Part shown: positions 45,837 through 53,544 of the stretch, piece by piece
Layout: every line of letters begins with the position of its first letter
Position numbering within the stretch: the first letter of the stretch is position 1
NCBI GenBank assembly: GCA_022560735.1
Contig: JADFSO010000001.1
Coordinates: 80,953 to 144,952, forward strand
DNA from: Pseudomonadota bacterium
Lineage (GTDB): Bacteria > Pseudomonadota > Gammaproteobacteria > Steroidobacterales > MnTg04
DNA length: 64,000 nucleotides
Reading direction: 5' to 3'
Position numbers and translations under genes: made by a program
The notes under the pieces: generated by a model
Databases searched by the model: none
What the model was told of the DNA's origin: nothing
Seen by the model: only the letters and a program-made list of their open reading frames with translations

Positions 45837-46865
45837 TCATCCGCCCGAGTTGGACGCCTCGGCGTTCTCGGGTTCGGGGTGTCGAACCTGGTTTGGATTT
45901 TCCCGGAACAGCCAGTACACAAATCCTTTCCTTTGCTCCAGAGACTGGACGTAATCGACCAGTTGCCAGCGCTGCTCATCGCTCAGGTCGTCAAAGGCCG
46001 GCATGGGCGTGCCGTTCAGCGCGCTGGTAAAAACGCGATAGATATCGTGATCCCGTTTGCCATTTTTGAAATAGGGCCGGCTCAGGTCGCCCGGTCGGAT
46101 GGGAACGTCCCAGTCGTCCACCAGCTCGTCGGCCTGCGGGCCATCGCCCTTGCCGTTTTCGCCATGACATTTCACGCAATCCTGCTCGACAAAGAGTTGC
46201 CGCCCCGCGGCAATGGATGCCAAGCTAGGTTCGAACGGCCGATCCTCGGGAATTTTCAGGATATCCTCAGGCAGCGGCAGCGCATACGGGTCTTCGAACC
46301 ATGGAGAAAAGGCCTTGATGTATTGCACGACCGCCTTGATATCGGCCTGCGAAAGCACATCCTTCCAGCGTGGCATCTCCGTTCCCGGCACGCCCACGCG
46401 GACGGTACGTTCCAGATCCGCGTCGATGGGCAGCGCACCGCTGATCGTAGTGCGGAACTTATAGACGCCCCTGCGGAAGTTTCGCGGGGCCGGATCGAAG
46501 CCTTTCGCAGCCGGGCCGCGACCGTCGCCCCGAATGCCGTGGCAGGGCATACAGGCCTGGAAGTAAATTTTCCTGCCGCGCTCCAAATGCATGTTGTTGG
46601 TCAGACTGTCTACCTGGGCCTGCAGCGCCTCGACGATTTCTTCCATGGACTGATCCTGCGAACGCCCGGCTGTCGGCACCAGCAGCACAACGATCAACCC
46701 GGCAAGAACAACCAGGCGGCTTGCCAGGGTTGCAGCCGCTTTGTCTGCCAGTTCGATCTCGCGTGTCCTTGGTGCTGCAGACGCATCTGGTTGCCAACCA
46801 CGGGTCAGGCCAGGAATGACTCCTGGCCCGACCCGTGGCACACTGCCAACCGGTCCGTTACTCAC
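45837..46865 (-). CDS. periplasmic diheme cytochrome c
   Basis: 342-residue protein with a long polar start, one hydrophobic segment (about 50-65, signal or anchor) and two heme domains: CMPCH 105-109 and CVKCH 230-234. Each has the downstream pattern RGVYKFRTT / RPYFKNGK and a Met in GTEMPRWKD and GTPMPAFDD (likely sixth ligands), as in the tandem cytochromes of the 821-residue protein of the same cluster. Start GTG 46865 overlaps the upstream stop codon by 4 bases (GTGA), which supports this unusual start. Confidence 0.85.
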   Translation of the reverse strand: MSNGPVGSVPRVGPGVIPGLTRGWQPDASAAPRTREIELADKAAATLASRLVVLAGLIVVLLVPTAGRSQDQSMEEIVEALQAQVDSLTNNMHLERGRKIYFQACMPCHGIRGDGRGPAAKGFDPAPRNFRRGVYKFRTTISGALPIDADLERTVRVGVPGTEMPRWKDVLSQADIKAVVQYIKAFSPWFEDPYALPLPEDILKIPEDRPFEPSLASIAAGRQLFVEQDCVKCHGENGKGDGPQADELVDDWDVPIRPGDLSRPYFKNGKRDHDIYRVFTSALNGTPMPAFDDLSDEQRWQLVDYVQSLEQRKGFVYWLFRENPNQVRHPEPENAEASNSGG

Positions 46866-48058
46866 GGAAAAGCGTTCGGATCGAACGGCACGGCGCGCGC
46901 AGAACCGTCAGGAAGAATGATCAGAAACGTAGCGTTCGCACCGGGATCACTCTCTGCCATAAAGGCCGGCAGAGTGCCCGCACCATTCTTGTTGTTGCTG
47001 TCCACGCTGCTGCCGTCGTCACCCTTCCGGGTCTTGGTCGTCGGATCGTTAAAGCCATCGGCCCAGATGACATGCTTGTCATCGGCAAAGCCCAACGGGT
47101 TGGAACGGGCCGCCTTCCAGTGCCACATGTCCAGCGTCTCACCCGCATTGTTGGTCCGCATCCGCCCACCGGCGCCGGGCTGTTCGCCAACGTGACAATA
47201 GAGCGCACAGCCAGCTCCACCAGTGCCCCAGTCGGTGGTGTTGATGTCGAACATGAGCGCAATGCGGTCTTCGTTACGACCGCCCGGACGGCTCCAGCTG
47301 GTGCCGTCGAATTCCCACTGATCCTTGGCGAGGCTCTGGTCGCCACTCAGGTCGGTCCACACTCCCAGGATGTACACATTCTTGCTGTCATAAGCTGCCT
47401 GCAAGGCGACCGGCGCTGCATTGGCCGGATCGATCGGGTTGGTGGTCAATACCGGCCCGCTAAAGTCGGCCGCGCCGGTGGGCTCACTGGTCACCGGCTG
47501 TGCCTTTAAATCAGCCGTGGAGTTCTCGTTACCCAGGGTATACGCAAGCGGGTCCTGCGGGCCCATGGTGGTGGGGTTGCCACCGGCGTTATCAAAGATA
47601 GCCGCCGAGAAACCATACAGGTTGGCGGCATTGGACAAGTCAAACTGCACGTCCTGCGTCGGCGTGTCGCTGGTCTGAGTCCGGCTCAGGATCACCGTCC
47701 ATACGCCGGTGGTGCTGTCAAAGCTCCCTATGGCCTTGAGACCGGCGCGACTGCCATGCGCCGCCTGCAGCACATGACCGGCAACGGTGCTCACGCCGCC
47801 TGGAGGTGGAGCCGACGCCTGGCAGTCCAGGACATCCACAACGCCGTCCCCATTGGTGTCCTCCTCCGGGTCACCGATACCATTCGAATTCAGATCCCAG
47901 CAGGCAACGCCAGGAGGACCAGCGGGACCGGTCGCACCGGCAGGACCAGTCGCGCCGTCTTCAAAGCATCCTGCGGCCGAGAGGAGAAAAGCCGTGAACA
48001 ATAGTCCGGCCCACGACCGTGTGTAATCGGATAATCCGCGAATATTCATCATTTTCAT
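46862..48058 (-). CDS. EB_dh-domain lipoprotein with CxxxCH heme motif
   Basis: 398-residue lipoprotein (lipobox SAAGC, Cys31), first gene of the cytochrome operon. After the lipid anchor come a short collagen-like stretch (GATGPAGATGPAGPPG), a calcium-loop-like segment DLNSNGIGDPEEDTNGDGVVD, and a C-terminal domain of the ethylbenzene-dehydrogenase gamma/EB_dh type: DSKNVYILGVWTD, EDRIALMFDINTTDWG, then GCALYCHVGEQ and LDMWHWKAARSNPLGFADD. The heme motif has three residues between the cysteines (C284-x3-C288-H289), a known variant in this family. Of several ATGs at 48049-48061, 48058 is best placed after GAGG. Likely surface or periplasmic electron entry protein. Confidence 0.8.
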   Translation of the reverse strand: MKMMNIRGLSDYTRSWAGLLFTAFLLSAAGCFEDGATGPAGATGPAGPPGVACWDLNSNGIGDPEEDTNGDGVVDVLDCQASAPPPGGVSTVAGHVLQAAHGSRAGLKAIGSFDSTTGVWTVILSRTQTSDTPTQDVQFDLSNAANLYGFSAAIFDNAGGNPTTMGPQDPLAYTLGNENSTADLKAQPVTSEPTGAADFSGPVLTTNPIDPANAAPVALQAAYDSKNVYILGVWTDLSGDQSLAKDQWEFDGTSWSRPGGRNEDRIALMFDINTTDWGTGGAGCALYCHVGEQPGAGGRMRTNNAGETLDMWHWKAARSNPLGFADDKHVIWADGFNDPTTKTRKGDDGSSVDSNNKNGAGTLPAFMAESDPGANATFLIILPDGSARAVPFDPNAFP

Positions 48059-48349
48059 CATCGCCTCGATTGTTCGTCCAATGGTGCAGCTTGCCTGGAT
48101 CATCCTTGGACAAGACCGCTTACTTGTGCGGAATCATCACCAATTTATCTTGCAAGAACCATCAACCCCGGGGGTTGAAATTCCCGCTTGGCACAAGCCG
48201 GATAAGAGGTTTTCTGGATGCCGGCAAGAAGCATTGAGCTTCTGATAAAGCCGGTGCAGTCAACGATTCAGCGAACGCCTTATCGCAGTCGGTTTATAGG
48301 ACACCCGATTAACGGGTCATCCTAAGGTCGGTATTCCATGGTTGGTAAA
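48059..48349. promoter_or_regulatory. upstream region of the cytochrome operon, with palindrome
   Basis: 290 bases between the operon's first gene and the LuxR-type regulator gene, both on the minus strand. It contains the palindrome CAACCCC-G-GGGGTTG (48163-48177) about 105 bases before the operon start, and a smaller inverted repeat ACCCG/CGGGT (48303-48317) just after the regulator gene. The base composition looks poorer in G+C than the flanking core genes. No clear -35/-10 pair or FNR box was found. The palindrome is the best operator candidate. Confidence 0.4.
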
Positions 48350-48892
48350 TCAGATTGCCATGTATCTGGAATTTTTTGCCGCCGTGCGGCGCTTACCGGG
48401 CAGGTAATTCGGTTCTTTACCAAGGTCTTCCAGTTTCCGATATATACGGTTCAGATGGGTTTTTAAAGTAGCTTTGCTGATCGAAAGTTTCTCGCAGATA
48501 TCGCGGTTTGAAAAACGTCTGATAACCTCAGAAATAATTTCCAGTTCCCGCTTACTCAATCCCATCGTACGGTAATACTCGATGGCGCTTGCATGTCTAT
48601 CTGTAAGTGGTTGCATTAGCGTGATTATGTGCTGTTCAGTGCAAATCAGCGCGAATTCGAAATAGCTGCCGCGGCGACAAACGTTCCTGTAGAAGCGCAT
48701 TCCCCGTTTGTTCCATTGTGAAATATCGTCGTTTAGGTAAAGTTCCATGCAGCCAACTGAACAAACCTTGTCCAGGCAATCGCCACACGCCTTTAGACAG
48801 AGTTCATTTTGCATCAGGATTCGTCGAGAGGAGTTCTTGACACATACGCCGATGTTGCTTTTGGCGAATGCAGTAGCCAGGGAATCCATCAT
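48350..48892 (-). CDS. LuxR-family regulator with cysteine-rich N-terminal domain
   Basis: 180-residue transcription factor. The C-terminal half is a LuxR/GerE helix-turn-helix: MGLSKRELEIISEVIRRFSNRDICEKLSISKATLKTHLNRIYRKLE. The N-terminal half (residues 1-95) holds a dense cysteine cluster, C32, C36, C39, C44, C48, plus C17, C72 and C84, laid out as CLKACGDCLDKVCSVGC, which suggests a metal or Fe-S cluster or a thiol redox switch; the surrounding sequence recalls a PAS-type fold. GTG ATG ATG codons cluster at the start; 48892 is used (GGGAAG upstream). It lies upstream of the cytochrome operon on the same strand and is its likely regulator. Confidence 0.8.
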   Translation of the reverse strand: MMDSLATAFAKSNIGVCVKNSSRRILMQNELCLKACGDCLDKVCSVGCMELYLNDDISQWNKRGMRFYRNVCRRGSYFEFALICTEQHIITLMQPLTDRHASAIEYYRTMGLSKRELEIISEVIRRFSNRDICEKLSISKATLKTHLNRIYRKLEDLGKEPNYLPGKRRTAAKNSRYMAI

Positions 48893-49251
48893 CACATCGC
48901 TTCCCGTTTGAGATCAGAGTTCATCGTCAACCAGACGACCAGCCTGAAAAACATTTCTCCGTATGTCATATTTTGTCGCAATGAAGATTTTTATCAATAG
49001 AGCCTTATACCTAAGAGAATGCTGAAATAATAAGTACATCCCGACAGTGCATCTCGGTTAGCCAGTATTCGACGCAAAATTCGGCGTCAGGCGCCGCGTT
49101 TTTCTGCAAGTACGAAGCCGGCAATCATTCAGGGGGCCGAGCGGCAGCATCAATGCTGCGCGGCAAATGGATTACGGTACCGGCTCAGGTGCCAAGTTAT
49201 TTGGTCGACCCTGCAAACCGGCTTCTTCAGGGCCGACTAACTGGTCAATGC
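48893..49251. other. intergenic region between purD and the regulator gene
   Basis: 359 bases without a recognised gene. The half near the regulator is A+T-rich (promoter side). A hairpin near 49082-49096 is described separately; a second, perfect hairpin GCAGCAT-CA-ATGCTGC (49144-49159) has no T-tract on either strand and may be an RNA structure downstream of purD. Nothing resembling a tRNA or attachment site was seen. Confidence 0.4.
49082..49103. terminator. probable bidirectional intrinsic terminator
   Basis: Stem CGGCG (49082-49086) / CGCCG (49092-49096), extendable by outer GC pairing, with CGTTTTT on the plus side and AATTTTG on the minus side. On the minus strand it lies about 150 bases after purD and before the regulator gene. 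The stem is short, so efficiency is doubtful. Confidence 0.45.
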
Positions 49252-50529
49252 TCACCGTTCGAGCGCGCGGTGGCCGATATCGCGGCGATAAAAAGCGTCT
49301 TGCCAGTGTATTTTTTCGCTTAGCGCGTAGGCGCGTTGCTGTGCTTCGCCGATCGTATCGGCCAGGGCCACGACACAGAGTACGCGGCCGCCGGCCGTAA
49401 CGATCTCGCCATTTTCCATTCTGGTTCCCGCGTGAAACACCTTGCCATGGTCGGCAATGGCCTGGTCGAGCCCCGTTATGGGTTTGCCGTTGGCATAGCT
49501 GCCGGGGTATCCGCCTGCCGCCATCACCACACCCAGTGACACGCGCTGGTCCCACTCTGCCTCGACCTGGTCGAGTCGCCCGTCCAGTGCGGCATCGCAC
49601 AGCATGACCAGGTCCGACTGCAGCCGCGCCATGACCGGTTGCGCCTCCGGGTCGCCGAAACGGCAGTTGAATTCCACGACGCTGGGAGCGCCGCTATCGT
49701 CGATCATCAGTCCGGCATACAGGAAGCCGGTGTAGGGATGCCCATCGGCCGCCATGCCGGCAACCGTGGGTTCGATAATCTCGCGCATGACCCGAGCGTG
49801 TACTTCCGGGGTAACGACGGGCGCCGGGGAGTAAGCCCCCATGCCGCCTGTGTTTGGGCCGAGATCGCCGTCGTCGCGGGTCTTGTGATCCTGTGAAGTG
49901 GCCAGCGGCAGGATATTTTTGCCATCGCAGATGACGATAAAACTCGCTTCCTCTCCGCACAGAAACTCTTCCATGACCACCCGGCGACCGGCCTCGCCAA
50001 AGCGATTTTGTTCCAGCATGTCCCGCAGGGCGGTCTCGGCCTCGGCTTCAGTGCCGGCGACGACGACGCCTTTTCCCGCCGCCAGGCCATCGGCCTTGAT
50101 AACAATCGGCGTGCCGGCCTCTTTTAGCCATGCCAATGCCGGATCGATCTGCTCAAAAGTTCTATATCGGGCCGTCGGGATACCGTGGCGGGCCATAAAG
50201 TCCTTGCTGAAAGCTTTCGAGCCTTCAAGTCGCGCCGCCGCCTGGCATGGGCCAAAGCAACGCAGACCCTCGGCGGCAAAACGATCGCAAATGCCGTCGA
50301 CCAGCGGGGTTTCCGGTCCAATGATGGTCAGCCCGACTTTCTCCTGCCTGGCCAGGCGCAGCAGGCCCTCGATATCGTCGGCAGCAACAGGAACGTTCCG
50401 CACACCGGGTTCGCCTTCGGTCCCGGCATTGCCGGGTGCGACCAGGACTTCATCGACCAGCGAAGACTGGCTCGCTTTCCATGCCAGCGCGTGCTCGCGA
50501 CCGCCGCCACCCACAATCAGCACTTTCAT
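49252..50529 (-). CDS. purD: phosphoribosylamine-glycine ligase PurD
   Basis: ATP-grasp enzyme of purine synthesis, 425 residues: phosphoribosylamine + glycine + ATP to GAR. It begins MKVLIVGGGGREHALAWKASQS; ATP-grasp elements IVIKADGLAAGKGVVVAGT, PLATSQDHKTRDDGDLGPNTGGMGAYSPAP and VEFNCRFGDPEAQ are all present. Follows purH with a 40-base gap, the normal purHD operon. The length is as in E. coli (429). Confidence 0.97.
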   Translation of the reverse strand: MKVLIVGGGGREHALAWKASQSSLVDEVLVAPGNAGTEGEPGVRNVPVAADDIEGLLRLARQEKVGLTIIGPETPLVDGICDRFAAEGLRCFGPCQAAARLEGSKAFSKDFMARHGIPTARYRTFEQIDPALAWLKEAGTPIVIKADGLAAGKGVVVAGTEAEAETALRDMLEQNRFGEAGRRVVMEEFLCGEEASFIVICDGKNILPLATSQDHKTRDDGDLGPNTGGMGAYSPAPVVTPEVHARVMREIIEPTVAGMAADGHPYTGFLYAGLMIDDSGAPSVVEFNCRFGDPEAQPVMARLQSDLVMLCDAALDGRLDQVEAEWDQRVSLGVVMAAGGYPGSYANGKPITGLDQAIADHGKVFHAGTRMENGEIVTAGGRVLCVVALADTIGEAQQRAYALSEKIHWQDAFYRRDIGHRALER

Positions 50530-50569
50530 TCCATCGCCCTCAGTTCGTGACCAACGCGCCGACAGTCTC

Positions 50570-52141
50570 CTAGTGCCTGAAATGCCTCACGCCGGTGAAA
50601 ACCATGCTGATGCCATGCGCGTCCGCGGCATCGATGACTTCCTGGTCGCGCATCGAGCCACCGGGCTGGATGATGGCGACGACGCCCATTTCCGCGGCCT
50701 GGTCGATGGTGTCCCTGAACGGGAAGAAGGCATCCGATGCCATCACCGAACCCTCGATCGCCAGGCCGGCATCCGCGGCCTTGATCGCCGCGACCCGGGC
50801 GCTGTATACGCGGCTCATCTGGCCGGCGCCAATGCCCAGCGTCTGGCCACCGCGACAAAAAACGATGGCATTGGATTTTACGAATTTGACAATTTTCCAG
50901 CTGAACAACAGATCGTCGAGTTGTTTCGCGGTGGCTTTACTGCGCGTCACCGCGGTCAGGTCGCTGGCCGCGACAACGCGGTCGTCCCGGGTCTGGGCCA
51001 GCAAACCGCCGGAGACTTGCTTCAGTTGCAGCGCCGAATCGTTCGCTGGCGCCGCGGATGCGGTGCTGAGTACCCGGATATTGGGTTTTTTGGACAACAC
51101 GCTCAGCGCTTCGTCTGAAACTTCCGGGGCGATGATGACTTCGACGAACTGCCGATCGATGATCGCTTGCGCGGTATCGGCTGACAAGGCGCGATTGAAT
51201 GCGATGATGCCGCCGTACGCGGAAGTGGGGTCGGTGGCATAGGCCAGGTTATAGGCTGCCAGGCATTCGCTCGCGATGGCCACCCCGCAGGGATTGGCGT
51301 GTTTCACGATGACGCAGGCCGGCGCGTCGAATTGCCCGACACACTCCCAGGCGGCGTCGGTGTCGGCAATGTTGTTATAGGATAGATCCTTGCCCTGGTG
51401 CTGCTTCGCGCCACCCAGGCTGCCCGCCGGCGCATTCCGGTCGCGGTAAAACGCTGCCTGCTGATGGGGATTTTCTCCGTACCGCAGCATGGCCTGCTGG
51501 TCGAAATCCAGGCACAGGTGCGGCGGCAGAATTTGCCCGCCAGGCGGTTGTTCGAGTTTGGCGCTCGCAAGATACCGGCCGATCGCCTGGTCATAGGATG
51601 CGGTGTGGGCGAACGCCTTCGCGGCCAGGTCGAAACACAGGTCTGCACTCACGCAACCATCGTTCGCCTGCATTTCCGCGATGATGCGCGGGTAGTCGTC
51701 CGGGTCGACGACGACGCAGACGCCGGCATGGTTTTTGGCAGCCGCCCGCAACATCGCGGGTCCGCCGATATCGATATTTTCGATCGCATCGGCCAGCGTG
51801 CAGTTGGGCGCCGCAATCGTCTCCCTGAACGGATAGAGGTTGACGACCAGCAGGTCTATCGGATCTATATCATGGGTCGCCATCGTTGCATCGTCGATGC
51901 CGCGGCGACCCAGGAGACCCCCGTGAATCTTCGGGTGCAAGGTCTTGACGCGACCATCCATGATCTCGGGAAAGCCGGTGTGATCCGCGACCTCGGTGAC
52001 ATCGATACCGGTGTCCAAGAGCAGTTTTGCGGTCCCGCCGGTGGATAACAGATGCACCTTCCGAGCGCCAAGAAACCGGCCGAATTCAGGCAAACCCCGC
52101 TTGTCCGAAACGCTAAGCAGCGCCCGCCCGATTTTTATCAC
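50570..52141 (-). CDS. purH: bifunctional AICAR formyltransferase / IMP cyclohydrolase PurH
   Basis: Last two steps of IMP synthesis in one 523-residue protein. The N-terminal cyclohydrolase (MGS-like) domain is [18 protein letters not shown]...STGGTAKLL; the formyltransferase domain contains [31 protein letters not shown] and [27 protein letters not shown]. The start is GTG at 52141. The fis gene ends 18 bases upstream, and purD follows, so fis-purH-purD are probably cotranscribed. Confidence 0.97.
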   Translation of the reverse strand: MIKIGRALLSVSDKRGLPEFGRFLGARKVHLLSTGGTAKLLLDTGIDVTEVADHTGFPEIMDGRVKTLHPKIHGGLLGRRGIDDATMATHDIDPIDLLVVNLYPFRETIAAPNCTLADAIENIDIGGPAMLRAAAKNHAGVCVVVDPDDYPRIIAEMQANDGCVSADLCFDLAAKAFAHTASYDQAIGRYLASAKLEQPPGGQILPPHLCLDFDQQAMLRYGENPHQQAAFYRDRNAPAGSLGGAKQHQGKDLSYNNIADTDAAWECVGQFDAPACVIVKHANPCGVAIASECLAAYNLAYATDPTSAYGGIIAFNRALSADTAQAIIDRQFVEVIIAPEVSDEALSVLSKKPNIRVLSTASAAPANDSALQLKQVSGGLLAQTRDDRVVAASDLTAVTRSKATAKQLDDLLFSWKIVKFVKSNAIVFCRGGQTLGIGAGQMSRVYSARVAAIKAADAGLAIEGSVMASDAFFPFRDTIDQAAEMGVVAIIQPGGSMRDQEVIDAADAHGISMVFTGVRHFRH

Positions 52142-52159
52142 GAATATTTTCCGGCAGGA

Positions 52160-52438
52160 TCAGTTGACGAGGCCATGCTGGCGCAATTTCTTGCGTAGGG
52201 TGCCGCGATTGATGCCCAGGATGTCGGCGGCCAGGCTCTGATTGCCCTCGGCGTATTCAAGGACGGTGCGCAACAGCGGTTTTTCGACCTCCCCGATGAC
52301 CAACTCGTACAGGGCGCTGGGCTGGTGCCCGTTCAGCGTCTCAAAATAGCTGCCCAGCGCTTCTTCGGTAAGATCGCAAAGGGGTTTCTGGTTGACCTGA
52401 ATTTTGCCGTCTGGTTTCCCGCTGCTGGCCCTGCTCAC
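52160..52438 (-). CDS. fis: nucleoid DNA-binding protein Fis
   Basis: 92-residue DNA-bending protein that regulates rRNA and growth genes. The C-terminal helix-turn-helix LLRTVLEYAEGNQSLAADILGINRGTLRKKLRQHGL is the canonical Fis region. GTG 52438 is preferred (GGGGGA 7 bases upstream, product close to the 98-residue norm); the frame stays open to 52471, which would overlap dusB. As in enterics it follows dusB, with a 14-base gap. Confidence 0.93.
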   Translation of the reverse strand: MSRASSGKPDGKIQVNQKPLCDLTEEALGSYFETLNGHQPSALYELVIGEVEKPLLRTVLEYAEGNQSLAADILGINRGTLRKKLRQHGLVN

Positions 52439-52452
52439 AATTTTTCCCCCAC

Positions 52453-53457
52453 TTATGCTGCCAGGTTGCATCCTGGATTTTGATATTTTTCGCTGGTCGA
52501 AAACAGCGTTTCGATCAATCGTTCCTGCTCTCTTGCGGTCTCAACGCGGACCGCTTTGTTGCGTACCTGCGCCGGTATTCCGCAGGCTTTGAAATACCAT
52601 CCCAAGTGCTTTCGCGCCACCCGGACGCCGGTGTACTCCCCGTAAAACCGGTACAGGTTTTGCAAATGGGCGAGCATAATATCACGGACTTGGTGGTTTG
52701 CGGGAGCGGGTTTCAATTTCCCGTGGCGGCAATAAAAATCGATTTGCGAAAACAGCCACGGGCGGCCCTGCGCGGCGCGGCCGATCATGATGCCATCGGC
52801 TTTCGTTTCTTCGAGGACCCGGACCGCCTTCTGAGGGCTGTCGATATCGCCATTGGCAATGACCGGGATAGCCACGGCCTGTTTGATCTGCCGGATGGTC
52901 CGGTATTCCGCTTTGCCCTGGAAGCGGCAGGCCCGGGTGCGGCCGTGGACCGCCAGCGCCATGATTCCGCAGCGCTCGGCGATGCGCGCGATCCGCAGGC
53001 CGTTTCGGTGCTCGATGTCCCAGCCCGTCCTGATTTTCAGCGTGACCGGCACATCGACTCCATCGACCACGGCGGTCAGGATTCTTTCTACGAGGTCTTC
53101 GTCCTTGAGCAGCGCTGAGCCCGCCAGCCGGCGGCAGACCTTTTTCGCCGGGCAACCCATGTTGATATCGATGATCTGCGCGCCACGCGATACCGCTTCG
53201 CGCGCGGCCGTGACCAGCATCTGCGGTTCCGCACCGGCGATCTGCACCACGACCGGTCCCGGTTCGCCCTCGTAATCCAGCCGGCGCCTGGATTTTACTG
53301 TGCTCCACAGCCGGGTATCCGCGGTCAGCATTTCTGACGGCGTCAGCCCGGCGCCGAGCTCGCGGCACAACCGCCTGAACGGACGATCGGTGACCCCGGC
53401 CATCGGCGCCAGCACCAGGCGGTTGGGCATTTTATAGGGTCCGATAATCAGGCTCAT
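52453..53457 (-). CDS. dusB: tRNA-dihydrouridine synthase DusB
   Basis: FMN enzyme that reduces uridine in the tRNA D-loop, 334 residues from ATG 53457 (a second in-frame ATG at 53472 adds five). Motifs: NRLVLAPMAGVTDRPFRRLC, the catalytic-Cys region DINMGCPAKKVCRRLAGSALL, VHGRTRACRFQGKAEY, VIANGDIDSPQKAVRVLEETKADGIMIGRAAQGRPW. It precedes fis as in E. coli dusB-fis. Confidence 0.95.
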   Translation of the reverse strand: MSLIIGPYKMPNRLVLAPMAGVTDRPFRRLCRELGAGLTPSEMLTADTRLWSTVKSRRRLDYEGEPGPVVVQIAGAEPQMLVTAAREAVSRGAQIIDINMGCPAKKVCRRLAGSALLKDEDLVERILTAVVDGVDVPVTLKIRTGWDIEHRNGLRIARIAERCGIMALAVHGRTRACRFQGKAEYRTIRQIKQAVAIPVIANGDIDSPQKAVRVLEETKADGIMIGRAAQGRPWLFSQIDFYCRHGKLKPAPANHQVRDIMLAHLQNLYRFYGEYTGVRVARKHLGWYFKACGIPAQVRNKAVRVETAREQERLIETLFSTSEKYQNPGCNLAA

Positions 53458-53544
53458 GCTGTGTGGGTCCATTGGTCTGACGAATCAGGCTCAGTCCGGG
53501 CGGGGTTCACATTGGCAACGGGCGGTGGAATAAATTTCGCCGGT

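Noticed and set aside
46862..48058. Collagen-like GPAGATGPAGPPG segment as sign of a phage tail fibre
   Set aside because: The run is very short and sits after a lipobox in an EB_dh-type protein; no phage genes surround it.
49144..49159. Perfect 7-bp hairpin downstream of purD
   Set aside because: No T-tract on either strand, so not called as a terminator; noted in the intergenic entry only.
37162..49251. Genomic-island attachment sites or tRNA at the edges of the cytochrome block
   Set aside because: I looked for tRNA-like sequence and direct repeats near rho and purD and saw none, so no att sites are claimed.
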